This document shows, piece after piece, positions 8,641 through 16,941 of a DNA stretch of 64,000 nucleotides. Where the stretch lies: NCBI RefSeq assembly GCF_009761675.1, contig NZ_QUZH01000012.1, forward strand, positions 62,001 to 126,000, given 5' to 3'. Below the pieces are notes generated by a model that was not told the origin of the DNA, did no database searches, and worked only from the letters and a program-made list of their open reading frames with translations. Each line of letters opens with the position of its first letter. The stretch's first letter is position 1. The DNA is from Bhargavaea sp. CC-171006. Its GTDB lineage: Bacteria; Bacillota; Bacilli; Bacillales_A; Planococcaceae. The position numbers and the translations under genes were made by a program.

Positions 8641-10209
8641 ATGGACAGTTCAAACTGGAAAAACCCAGTATTTGTTGTTTCCGCACTCTTTATCCTAGCC
8701 CTTGTCTTGGTCGGAGCCATTGTACCGGAGGCATTTGCTTCGGTTGCCTCTGTTGTCTACGACTTCACGATCGACACATTCAGCTGGTTTTACCTGCTGG
8801 CAGTTTTTATCTTCATTCTCTTTTTGCTGGGCGTCGCACTCAGCAAGTACGGCAGCATCCGCCTGGGTGCCGAAGACGAAAAACCGGAATTCTCATTTTT
8901 CACCTGGACCGCTATGCTCTTTTCGGCAGGCTTCGGCGCTGGCCTTGTGTTCTGGGGCGTAGCCGAACCGATGAGCCATATGTTTAATCCGGCTTTTGAA
9001 GACCTGGAGCCGATGACGGAAGAAACGGCCCGGAATGCGATGGGATACTCCATGTTCCACTGGGGCATGCACCAATGGGTCATGTTCACGCTCACCGGCC
9101 TGGTCATCGCCTTCCTGCAGTTCAGGAAAAAGAAGAACGGTCTCATCTCGACTGCGCTCGAGCCGATTGTCGGATCATCAAAGCCTGTCAAAAACACCAT
9201 TGATATCCTCGCAGTCATCGCGACGATCATGGGGATGGCTACTTCAATCGGATTGGGCGTACTCCAGATGAACGGCGGGCTCAATGCCGTCGCTGGCATT
9301 GAGATCTCCCCTTATGTCCAGTTGGGAATCATCGCAGTCATGATGGTCGCCTATCTGATGTCATCGACAACCGGATTGCACCGGGGCATCCGCTATCTCA
9401 GTAACCTCAACCTTGGTCTTGCACTCGGCCTTCTGCTATTTACCTTTTTTGCCGGGCCGACTGTCTTTATCCTTGAAACCTTTGTAGTCGGGCTCGGTGA
9501 CTATATCACCAATTTTGTTCAGTATAGCCTTCGGCTTGAGCCTTATAAAGAACGGCTCTGGGTCCAGGAATGGACCGTCTTCTACTGGGCATGGGTCATG
9601 GCCTGGTCGCCGTTCATCGGGGCATTTGTCGCGCGTGTCTCGCGCGGACGGACCATCAGGGAGTTTATTGTAGGCACACTGATTATCCCACCGGCTATTG
9701 CCATGTTCTGGATGGCGGTATTCGGAGGAACGGCAATCTACAGCGACTTGAACAACGGGACCAACATTGCGGAAATGGTCAATCAGGATGTCACTTCTGC
9801 GCTCTTCACGACATTCGACCAGACCCTGCCATTGCCGGGACTGCTCTCAGTTCTTGCCATCCTGCTGATCTTCACCTTCATTGTCACATCCGCTGACTCG
9901 GCCACGTATATCCTGGCCAGCATGACTTCGGGCGGAACGCTGAATCCGAAGATGCCTGCCAAGCTGATCTGGGGCATTCTTATGGGTGCGATCGCAGGGG
10001 TCCTGCTCTTCACAGGCGGCATCAACGGTCTGGAAACCGCATCACTCGCCTCGGCCCTGCCGTTCGGCATCATCCTTATCATGCTGATGTTCTCCATGAT
10101 CATCCTCCTGAGGAGAGAACCGCTGCCGGTCAACAAACGGGAACTCCGCCGGTTCCAGCGACTCGAGAACATGTCAAAAAAAGAAAAAGTCGATCGAACT
10201 ACGAAATAA
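8641..10209 (+). CDS. opuD: BCCT-family glycine betaine/choline transporter
   Basis: Secondary transporter for compatible solutes, 522 residues with about 12 membrane helices. FGAGLVFWGVAEPMSH and the BCCT signature region WTVFYWAWVMAWSPFIG in helix 8 identify the family. A charged C-terminal tail follows the last helix, as in osmosensing members. Start codon after AAGGAGAGGAAC. A stand-alone gene with its own promoter and terminator. The symbol reflects best resemblance to Bacillus OpuD; substrate is inferred. Confidence 0.88.
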   Translation: MDSSNWKNPVFVVSALFILALVLVGAIVPEAFASVASVVYDFTIDTFSWFYLLAVFIFILFLLGVALSKYGSIRLGAEDEKPEFSFFTWTAMLFSAGFGAGLVFWGVAEPMSHMFNPAFEDLEPMTEETARNAMGYSMFHWGMHQWVMFTLTGLVIAFLQFRKKKNGLISTALEPIVGSSKPVKNTIDILAVIATIMGMATSIGLGVLQMNGGLNAVAGIEISPYVQLGIIAVMMVAYLMSSTTGLHRGIRYLSNLNLGLALGLLLFTFFAGPTVFILETFVVGLGDYITNFVQYSLRLEPYKERLWVQEWTVFYWAWVMAWSPFIGAFVARVSRGRTIREFIVGTLIIPPAIAMFWMAVFGGTAIYSDLNNGTNIAEMVNQDVTSALFTTFDQTLPLPGLLSVLAILLIFTFIVTSADSATYILASMTSGGTLNPKMPAKLIWGILMGAIAGVLLFTGGINGLETASLASALPFGIILIMLMFSMIILLRREPLPVNKRELRRFQRLENMSKKEKVDRTTK

Positions 10210-10216
10210 TACGAAT

Positions 10217-10249
10217 CCGATCCTGCCATATGGCCGGGTCGGTTTTTTT
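10217..10249 (+). terminator. Terminator of the betaine transporter gene
   Basis: CCGATCCTGCC / GGCCGGGTCGG stem with two G-U pairs, ATAT loop, then seven Ts. Confidence 0.75.
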
Positions 10250-10256
10250 CCATATA

Positions 10257-10288
10257 AAAACCGGAAAGCCAGTCGGCTTTCCGGTTTT
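10257..10288 (-). terminator. Terminator of putP (usable in both directions)
   Basis: Perfect 14-bp stem AAAACCGGAAAGCC / GGCTTTCCGGTTTT with AGTC loop, six bases before the putP stop codon as read leftward. Confidence 0.88.
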
Positions 10289-10293
10289 GTCGT

Positions 10294-11781
10294 TTACTTG
10301 CGCTCGCGTTCGAGCAGCTCGAGAGATTCCGTGAATTCCCGATCGATTTCTTCGTTCTGACGGTAGGTTGCGTTACTGACCAGCACTGCCACGAGCAGAC
10401 TCAGGAGGAAGCCTGGAACAATCTCGTATAGTGAATCGGTCAGAGCGTCAATGTTCCCCCAGATCATCACGACCACCGCACCGGTGATCATTCCCCATAG
10501 TGCCCCTTGAGACGTAAGCTTGCGCCAGTACAGCGACAGAAGGACAACCGGTCCGAATGCCGCACCGAAACCGGCCCACGCGAACGATACCAGCTTCAGG
10601 ATCGTGTCGTTCTGTTCCCAGGACAGGAAGAATGCCACGAGCGAAACAACCAGGACCGCAAGCCGTCCGTACAGGACATACGTCTTGTCTTCCGCATCCG
10701 ACTTGATGACTGCCTTATACAGGTCTTCGACGAGCGCCGAAGAAGTAACAATCAGCTGAGACGAAATTGTACTCATTACTGCTGCAAGGACTGCCGAAAG
10801 GATGATCCCTGCGATGAACGGATGGAAGATGACCTGGCCCATCTCGATAAAGATCGCTTCCGGATCGGTCAGCGTGAGCTGCGGGTTCTGCTGGAAATAC
10901 GCGTATCCGACAAGTGCCGTCAGCAAAGCACCGATCAGGCTCAGCATCATCCAGCCGATTCCGATCCGGCGGGCGGAACGGGTCTCCTTGACGGAGCTGA
11001 TCGCCATGAAGCGGACGATGATATGCGGCTGGCCGAAGTAGCCGAGCCCCCAGGCAAGCGAGGAAATGATTCCCGCCACCGTCGTGCCTGCAACGAGGCT
11101 CAGGTGTTCCGGTTTGGCTTCACGGATCGTGCTGATGGTCTCGGCCGGGCCACCTGTGAGGAAGACGCCGACAATCGGCACCATGATCAGTGCCAGGAAC
11201 ATGATGATGCCCTGGACAAAGTCCGTATAGCTGACCGCGAGGAACCCGCCGAACAACGTGTAGGCCACAACGACTAGAGAAACGATGATCAGTCCGGCAT
11301 GGTAATTCAGACCAAACGAGCTCTCAAAAAAGACGCCGCCTGCGACCATTCCGGAAGATACATAGAAAGTGAAGAAGATGAGGATGATCAGGCCGGAAGC
11401 GATCCGCAAAAACGGCGAACGGTCCTTGAGCCGGCTCTGCAAATAGCTCGGGATGGTGATCGAGTTGCTTGAAACCTGCGTGTATGTACGGAGCCGGGGT
11501 GCCACGTAAAGCCAGTTCAGGTACGCACCGGCGGTCAGGCCGACTCCAATCCAGATCTCGCCCAGCCCCGCAAGATAGATTGCCCCCGGGAACCCCATAA
11601 GCAGCCAGCCGGACATGTCCGCCGCCCCGGCACTGAGCGCAGTGACCGCGGGCCCAAGCGAGCGCCCCCCAAGCATGTAGTCCGTCAGGTTGGCAGTTTT
11701 CCTGTAGGCGTACCAGCCGATGAGCAGCATGGCCGCCATGTAGATTATGATTGCGAGTAATTTAAAAGTAGTGTCTGTCAC
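10294..11781 (-). CDS. putP: Sodium/proline symporter PutP
   Basis: Na+-coupled proline uptake carrier of the SSS family; 495 residues, about 13 helices. Hallmarks are YMLGGRSLGPAVTALSAGAADMSGW near the N-terminus and GYFGQPHIIVRFMAI in mid-protein, both diagnostic of PutP/OpuE-type carriers. The start is GTG at 11781, seven bases after AGGGGGAG; nine further upstream codons are open but sit on top of the ribosome site. Together with the neighbouring BCCT gene it suggests osmoprotection or proline use. Confidence 0.92.
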   Translation of the reverse strand: MTDTTFKLLAIIIYMAAMLLIGWYAYRKTANLTDYMLGGRSLGPAVTALSAGAADMSGWLLMGFPGAIYLAGLGEIWIGVGLTAGAYLNWLYVAPRLRTYTQVSSNSITIPSYLQSRLKDRSPFLRIASGLIILIFFTFYVSSGMVAGGVFFESSFGLNYHAGLIIVSLVVVAYTLFGGFLAVSYTDFVQGIIMFLALIMVPIVGVFLTGGPAETISTIREAKPEHLSLVAGTTVAGIISSLAWGLGYFGQPHIIVRFMAISSVKETRSARRIGIGWMMLSLIGALLTALVGYAYFQQNPQLTLTDPEAIFIEMGQVIFHPFIAGIILSAVLAAVMSTISSQLIVTSSALVEDLYKAVIKSDAEDKTYVLYGRLAVLVVSLVAFFLSWEQNDTILKLVSFAWAGFGAAFGPVVLLSLYWRKLTSQGALWGMITGAVVVMIWGNIDALTDSLYEIVPGFLLSLLVAVLVSNATYRQNEEIDREFTESLELLERERK

Positions 11782-12062
11782 AATATCACTCCCCCTTCTG
11801 TAACCCATCCTAACATAAGACCTGGGCCTATATGACTGCCAATTTGGAGAAATGAGAAATCAGTAGAAGAAAACAGAGGATGCTGACGAAATAGAAGAAT
11901 GAAGCTTCCTGCTCGCCCATTATTTCCCGGGAAATCGACTGTCGCTGACATAAGGAGTGTCGGATGATGCCCCATTAGCAGTCGCCTGAAGAAGCAACCC
12001 GAATGCCGGTGGAACCTGTCTGCATATGAGGAGGACAGTCAAAAGAAGAGTCTGGAGGAAAG
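11782..12062. other. Intergenic spacer upstream of putP and the YdaT-like gene
   Basis: Divergent region of about 330 bases in total. Apart from the candidate sigma-B promoter at its right end, no gene, RNA or repeat was recognised. A leftward 65-codon frame at 11778-11975 runs into putP out of frame and has no family signal. Confidence 0.4.
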
Positions 12063-12087
12063 GTTTAGCCACTTCTTCCCGGGGAAT
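12063..12087 (+). promoter_or_regulatory. Candidate sigma-B promoter of the YdaT-like gene
   Basis: GTTTAG (12063-12068), 13-base spacer, GGGAAT (12082-12087), one mismatch to each sigma-B element. The predicted start near 12094 is just before the AAGGAGG ribosome site. B. subtilis ydaT belongs to the sigma-B regulon, which agrees. Confidence 0.5.
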
Positions 12088-12115
12088 TTCCTTATATATA
12101 AGGAGGCGATCCGGA

Positions 12116-12487
12116 ATGCCGTGGAATGAACAGGATTATCCGGACTCGTTCAAGAACTTGGACGAGCCGGTCAGGGAGAAAGCGATAGAAATCGCCAACG
12201 CTCTCCTGCGCGACGGATACGAAGACAGCCGTGCCATCCCGATTGCGATGGACCAGGCACGCGAGTATGTGCACGGAGACGATGACAGCGGAAGGCCGGT
12301 GTACGAAGTGAGGGAAGATGGAGAGGAATGGGTGCTCCGTAAAAAGGGCAGCGACAGCGACATTCTGCGCGAAGACACGAAAGACGATCTTCTCGAAAAA
12401 GCCAAGCCGCAAGTCAACGACGACAATGGAGTGCTGAAAATCTACAAGGGCGACGGCGAACTCGAAGACACGCTTTATGAAGGGTGA
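12116..12487 (+). CDS. YdaT-like general stress protein with DUF2188 domain
   Basis: Small cytoplasmic protein, 123 residues. The N-terminal half MPWNEQDYPDSFKNL...EIANALLRDGYEDSRAIPIAM is the conserved YdaT/YdaS-type segment. The C-terminal half (VYEVREDGEEWVLRKKG to the end) is a DUF2188 domain. The start at 12116 follows AAGGAGGCGAT; 30 codons further upstream are open but are basic, unconserved, and lie across the promoter. Function unknown; stress role inferred from the family and promoter. Confidence 0.85.
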   Translation: MPWNEQDYPDSFKNLDEPVREKAIEIANALLRDGYEDSRAIPIAMDQAREYVHGDDDSGRPVYEVREDGEEWVLRKKGSDSDILREDTKDDLLEKAKPQVNDDNGVLKIYKGDGELEDTLYEG

Positions 12488-12516
12488 AAAAGACCGCACT
12501 GGATGCGGTCTTTTTC
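12486..12516 (+). terminator. Terminator of the YdaT-like gene
   Basis: 13-bp stem GAAAAAGACCGCA / TGCGGTCTTTTTC overlapping the stop codon region. Confidence 0.88.
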
Positions 12517-12539
12517 ACGGCTTTCGGGTGGCTTTCGGT

Positions 12540-12644
12540 GAGTCGTTGATGATCTTCATTGAGACGTTGCGATATTTCATTGAGACGTTAACATACTCTA
12601 CTGAGACGTTGCGATACAGGAATGAAACGTTGACATAGCCAACG
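12540..12644. repeat. Array 1: five direct units with an exact 21-base period
   Basis: Units begin at 12540, 12561, 12582, 12603 and 12624. The core is GAGACGTTG (GAGTCGTTG in the first, GAAACGTTG in the last), followed by a partly conserved CGATA/ACATA word and a variable remainder. The array lies precisely between the terminator of the YdaT-like gene and that of the convergent acyl-CoA synthetase gene, so neither operon needs to transcribe it. Confidence 0.9.
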
Positions 12645-12653
12645 TTCCGCACC

Positions 12654-12688
12654 AAAAAAACCGTCCCGGCACCATGCCAGGACGGTTT
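12654..12688 (-). terminator. Terminator of the acyl-CoA synthetase gene
   Basis: ACCGTCCCGGC / GCCAGGACGGT stem, read leftward into seven Ts. Confidence 0.85.
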
Positions 12689-12693
12689 CCCCT

Positions 12694-14337
12694 TTAATTC
12701 GCCCCGATGCCGGTGCGTTCCTCGGACATCTCGCGAAGCTTGAATTTCTGGATCTTGCCAGATGCGGTCATCGGGTATTCGTCGATGAATTCGATGTACC
12801 GCGGAATCTTGTGATAGGAGATCTTTCCTTTGCAGTACTCGCGGATCGACTCTTCCGTCTCCTCCGCGCCGGCCTTCAGGATGATCCAGGCCATGAGTTC
12901 TTCGCCGTATTTCGGATCGGGTACGCCGACAACCTGGACGTCACTCACAGACGGGTGTGTATAAAGGAATTCCTCGATCTCTCGCGGATAAATGTTTTCC
13001 CCTCCGCGGATCACCATGTCCTTGATGCGTCCCGTGATATCGATGTACCCGTCTTCGTCCATGACGGCGATGTCGCCGGTATGGAGCCAGCCGTCGCTGT
13101 CGATCGCCTGGCGGGTGGCATCTTCATTATTATAGTAGCCTTTCATGACGTGGTAACCGCGTGTGCACAACTCACCGGGTTCACCCTGCGGAACTTCCTT
13201 GCCTGTCACCGGGTCGATAATCTTCACTTCGACATACGGGTGCGGCTTGCCGACTGTCGCCACACGCTTTTCGATCGGATCATCCGTTGTGGTCTGCGTG
13301 ATGACTGGCGACGACTCCGTCTGGCCGTAGCAGATGGTGATTTCATCGGCCCCCATTTCGTTGATCACTTGCTTCATCACCTCGATCGGACAGGTGGAGC
13401 CGGCCATGATGCCCGTCCGGAGAGAGGATGTGTCAAAGTTCTTGAACTCCGGATGCTGGAGCTCGGCGATGAACATCGTCGGCACGCCATTGAGCGCGGT
13501 GCACTTTTCATCCTGCACGGCTTTTAGCACAGTGAGCGGGTTAAACTGCTCGACAATCACGGAGGTGGATGCGTGCGTGACCGCAGTCAGGGTGCTGAGC
13601 ACACAGCCGAAGCAGTGGAAAAACGGCACCGGGATGCAAAGGCGGTCCTTTTCGGTCAGCTTCATCCGGTCGCCGATCAACTGCGCGTTGTTGACGATGT
13701 TGTTGTGCGTCAGCATGACGCCCTTCGGGAAGCCCGTTGTCCCCGACGTGTACTGCATGTTGATGGCATCCTCCGGATCCAGCGAGCGGAATACCTCTTC
13801 CAGCTCTTCATCAGATACTCCACCGGCCTTTGCCTCGAACTCGGACCACTTGAACATCCCCGGCTCGTCTCGCTCCGTCATGAGGATGATGCGTTTCAGA
13901 TGCGGGAGGTTCTTGCACGAGATCTCACCCTTTTCCGAGACCTCCGCCTCCGGACATACTTGTCGGATGATGTCGATATAGCTTGTCCCCTTGAACCCTT
14001 CATCCAGGATCAGCGTCGTAGACTCGGACTGCTTCAGCAGGTACTCGAGTTCCGCCGCCTGATAGTTGGTATTCACCGTCACGAGCACGGCCCCCATCTT
14101 GCCGGTCGCAAATTGGCTCAAAAACCACTGGCGCTTGTTGTCGCTCCAGATGGCGACATGTTCCCCTTTTTTAATCCCCATACCGAGATATGCCTTCGCC
14201 AGACGGTCCGTCTCTTCGTCGAATTCCCGGTACGTTTTACGGATTCCGTGTTCCGGATAGACGTAGGCTTCCACATCAGGGAACTCCCGTGCCTTTTCCC
14301 GGACTACCTCTCCGACGGTTTTGTTGAGCAGTGCCAT
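12694..14337 (-). CDS. AMP-forming acyl-CoA synthetase (fatty acid/short-branched acid CoA ligase)
   Basis: Adenylates a carboxylic acid and transfers it to CoA; 547 residues, ANL superfamily. The phosphate-binding loop reads YTSGTTGFPKG, followed by A5 motif ITICYGQTESSP, A7 GWLHTGDIAVMDEDGY, A8 GRIKDMVIRGGENIYPREIEE and C-terminal catalytic lysine region PMTASGKIQKFKLRE. Length and motifs match the YngI/AcsF type of Bacillus. Substrate chain length is not readable. Stands alone between a repeat array and a glutamate-synthase-like gene. Confidence 0.9.
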   Translation of the reverse strand: MALLNKTVGEVVREKAREFPDVEAYVYPEHGIRKTYREFDEETDRLAKAYLGMGIKKGEHVAIWSDNKRQWFLSQFATGKMGAVLVTVNTNYQAAELEYLLKQSESTTLILDEGFKGTSYIDIIRQVCPEAEVSEKGEISCKNLPHLKRIILMTERDEPGMFKWSEFEAKAGGVSDEELEEVFRSLDPEDAINMQYTSGTTGFPKGVMLTHNNIVNNAQLIGDRMKLTEKDRLCIPVPFFHCFGCVLSTLTAVTHASTSVIVEQFNPLTVLKAVQDEKCTALNGVPTMFIAELQHPEFKNFDTSSLRTGIMAGSTCPIEVMKQVINEMGADEITICYGQTESSPVITQTTTDDPIEKRVATVGKPHPYVEVKIIDPVTGKEVPQGEPGELCTRGYHVMKGYYNNEDATRQAIDSDGWLHTGDIAVMDEDGYIDITGRIKDMVIRGGENIYPREIEEFLYTHPSVSDVQVVGVPDPKYGEELMAWIILKAGAEETEESIREYCKGKISYHKIPRYIEFIDEYPMTASGKIQKFKLREMSEERTGIGAN

Positions 14338-14412
14338 CCAAACGCCCCCTTGAAATCGTTTTCAACAGTATGTTACCACATTTTTCTGATGGTTTAGAAA
14401 CTTTATTTGGAA

Positions 14413-14443
14413 CAAAAGATGACGCCGCCCCTCAGGACGGCGT
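14413..14443 (-). terminator. Probable terminator of the glutamate-synthase-like gene
   Basis: Leftward ACGCCGTCC / GGGGCGGCGT stem followed by TCATCTTTT; weaker T-run than the others. Confidence 0.5.
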
Positions 14444-14452
14444 GTTCATCAT

Positions 14453-16042
14453 TTATCGCACACTCAGATGTTCGTCATGGGCATGCACAGGATGTGCACG
14501 GCCTCTTTCATCCATGTAGACAAGGTGGCTCCGGTTCAGCTTCGTCGGAGAATCCAGACCGGCCGCCGCCGCAATACGGAAAAGGCCTTCGCGCATCGTA
14601 AGGATATAATTCGTGACACGGTACTTTTTCTCATCCACGACAAGTGCGCGCTGCAGGTCCTCATCGGTTGTAGCCACACCTGCCGGGCATTCATTCGTAT
14701 GGCATTTCAGCGCCATGATGCAGCCGACGGAAATCATGAAGCCGCGGGCAACCTGGACGAGATCCGCTCCGAGCGCAAGCGCGATGGCGGCTTTGTCCGG
14801 AGTCGTGATCTTGCCCGAGGCGATGATCTTCACCCTGTCGCGCACTCCATGCTCTTGAAGCGAATCATCGAGGATTGTGAGTGCCGTCTTGATCGGCAGG
14901 CCCAGACTGTCTGCCAGGTCCTGATAGGTCGCACCGGAGCCGCCTTCCGATCCGTCAACCGAGATAAAGTCCGGACCCTTTCCGGTTTTCTTCATCCATC
15001 CTGCCAATTCATCGGCCTCGCTTTTGCTGCCGATGACCACCTTGATGCCGACGGGCTTTCCTCCGACCTCGCGGATCTGTTCGATAAACTCGAACATCGA
15101 CGGATAGTCATCGAACTCGCGGAATCGGTTCGGGCTGTTGATTGTCGTATACGGCTCGACGGTCCGGATTTTCGCGATTTCTTCGGTCACCTTCTCCCCC
15201 TCGACGTGGCCGCCGCGCATCTTCGCGCCCTGGGCAAGCTTCAGCTCAAATGCCCTCACATTCGGAATGGCGGCCTTCTCCTTCACCTTTTCAATATCGA
15301 ATTCCCCTTCAGGCGTCCGGTAGCCGAACAGACCAGAGCTGATTTGCGCGATGATTTCAGGCCCACCCGACAGATGATGGTCCGATAGACCGCCCTCGCC
15401 CGTGTTCATCCAGGCACCTTTTGCCATGCCGATCCCTTTGGACAAAGCGGTGATGGCGTTTTTGCCGAGCGACCCGAAACTCATCGCCGACTGGCCGAGC
15501 AGGCTGCGCACATGAAACGGCTCCCGGCAATCCGGTCCGATCACAACCGCATCATCCGGGGGCAGCAGCCACGGCAGCGCCGGAATTTCTTCCGTATGCT
15601 CACGGCGCGTAAACAGGCCCTCATCATCAATCACATAATGGCGGGTATCGACAAGATCGGAATTGTCGACGCGCATTTCTTCATTCTGCTTGGTGAACAT
15701 GGCATTGCGGATATAATAGCCGGGCGCTTCAAAGTCCCGTTTTGACCCGAAGCCGATCAGCGAGCTTTTGTACTTGCCGGGAAGTACCATATGCAGGTAC
15801 TCCTCCCGGCTGAACGGCTTTCCGCTGTTGTCATCGGAGAACAGATACTGCCTGAACTCGGGTCCCGTCCTTTCGAGAAAATAGCGGACACGCCCAAGAA
15901 TCGGGAAATTCCGCAGGATGGAGTGCTGCTTTTGCCCGCGGTCATAGAAAAATAGCCAGATCAGCGTCACAATCGGCACGACGACGAGCAGGATAAACAG
16001 GATCATCGCCGTCAGCGACACATTTTCAAAAAAAGTGCTCAC
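14453..16042 (-). CDS. FMN-binding glutamate synthase-family protein, membrane-anchored (YerD-like)
   Basis: 529 residues. One N-terminal membrane helix (about residues 8-30, LTAMILFILLVVVPIVTLIW) precedes a stand-alone GltB-type FMN barrel: GSLGKNAITALSKGIGMAKGA, GEGGLS, SVDGSEGGSGAT, and the cysteine region CHTNECPAGVAT. No glutaminase domain or GltD partner is nearby, so glutamate synthesis by itself is unlikely; the true substrate is unknown. The start is GTG at 16042, nine bases after GGGGAG; a TTG seven codons upstream overlaps the ribosome site. Confidence 0.85.
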   Translation of the reverse strand: MSTFFENVSLTAMILFILLVVVPIVTLIWLFFYDRGQKQHSILRNFPILGRVRYFLERTGPEFRQYLFSDDNSGKPFSREEYLHMVLPGKYKSSLIGFGSKRDFEAPGYYIRNAMFTKQNEEMRVDNSDLVDTRHYVIDDEGLFTRREHTEEIPALPWLLPPDDAVVIGPDCREPFHVRSLLGQSAMSFGSLGKNAITALSKGIGMAKGAWMNTGEGGLSDHHLSGGPEIIAQISSGLFGYRTPEGEFDIEKVKEKAAIPNVRAFELKLAQGAKMRGGHVEGEKVTEEIAKIRTVEPYTTINSPNRFREFDDYPSMFEFIEQIREVGGKPVGIKVVIGSKSEADELAGWMKKTGKGPDFISVDGSEGGSGATYQDLADSLGLPIKTALTILDDSLQEHGVRDRVKIIASGKITTPDKAAIALALGADLVQVARGFMISVGCIMALKCHTNECPAGVATTDEDLQRALVVDEKKYRVTNYILTMREGLFRIAAAAGLDSPTKLNRSHLVYMDERGRAHPVHAHDEHLSVR

Positions 16043-16170
16043 GTTACGTTTCTCCCCTTTCAATATGTATTTCCGGATACTGCAGACCTCTGAAATTGTT
16101 TACCCTAAAACTCTTTTGATAAGCTAAGGTGTGATGTATGAACAGATAAATTTGAAAGGGGTCTTTATTA

Positions 16171-16902
16171 ATGGTCTTAGATCTTCTTGCCTCCCACTCG
16201 TCAGTCCGGGATTACGAGGACGTCACACTCTCCCGGGAAACGGTCGAGCGGCTCGTCAGCGCCGGACAGCATGCGGCCAGTTCCCACTTTGTCCAGGCGT
16301 ATTCGGTCATCCACGTGACCGATCCGGCCAAGCGCGAGGCACTCGCAGAGCTCTCGAAAAACCCGAAGCAGTTCCTGACTGCCGGCGCGGCACTCGTTTT
16401 CTGTATGGATTTCCGCCGGCTGACAGCAGCGGCAGGCCTTCAGAACGAGGAAATCGTCTACTCGAACGCCGAGGCGCTTGTCGTCGGCGTGACGGATACG
16501 GCACTGTTTGCACAGAACGTTGCGGTTGCCGCAGAATCAGAAGGCTACGGCATCTGCTATATCGGCGGTGTGCGGAATGCACCCGAAGAAATCAGCGAAG
16601 TCCTCGGTTTGCCGGAAGGTGTTGCACCACTCTATGGCATGACCATCGGCGTGCCGAAGTTCCGCAACGAAGTGAAGCCGCGCCTGCCTGTCGCTTCCAT
16701 CTTGCATGAGAATGAGTACAATAGTGAAAAGTATGAAGAGCAGCTTCCGGAATACGACCGGACGATGAACGACTATTATCTGAACCGCGGAAGCAACCGG
16801 AAAGACGCCACCTGGTCAGGCGACATGGCGGCATTCCTCAAGGAACCGCGCCGTATGCATCTGAAGGAATTCCTCGCCAAGCAGGGATTCCGGTTCGAAT
16901 GA
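16171..16902 (+). CDS. NADPH-dependent flavin/nitroreductase (NfsA/NfrA family)
   Basis: FMN oxidoreductase of 243 residues reducing nitro compounds, quinones or flavins. It opens with the family segment LLASHSSVRDYEDV, in which the SxR residues contact FMN; GYGICYIGGVRNAPEEISEVLGLP is the second FMN-binding region. The C-terminal RMHLKEFLAKQGFRFE is typical of NfrA1. ATG at 16171 follows AAAGGGG. Followed 39 bases later by the methyltransferase gene. Confidence 0.9.
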   Translation: MVLDLLASHSSVRDYEDVTLSRETVERLVSAGQHAASSHFVQAYSVIHVTDPAKREALAELSKNPKQFLTAGAALVFCMDFRRLTAAAGLQNEEIVYSNAEALVVGVTDTALFAQNVAVAAESEGYGICYIGGVRNAPEEISEVLGLPEGVAPLYGMTIGVPKFRNEVKPRLPVASILHENEYNSEKYEEQLPEYDRTMNDYYLNRGSNRKDATWSGDMAAFLKEPRRMHLKEFLAKQGFRFE

Positions 16903-16941
16903 TCTGAAATGAACGAATCCCTATAAGAAAGGAGGCCTCCT

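Noticed and set aside
11778-11975. Leftward 65-codon frame upstream of putP
   Set aside because: Ends inside putP in another frame, no ribosome site, no recognisable sequence.
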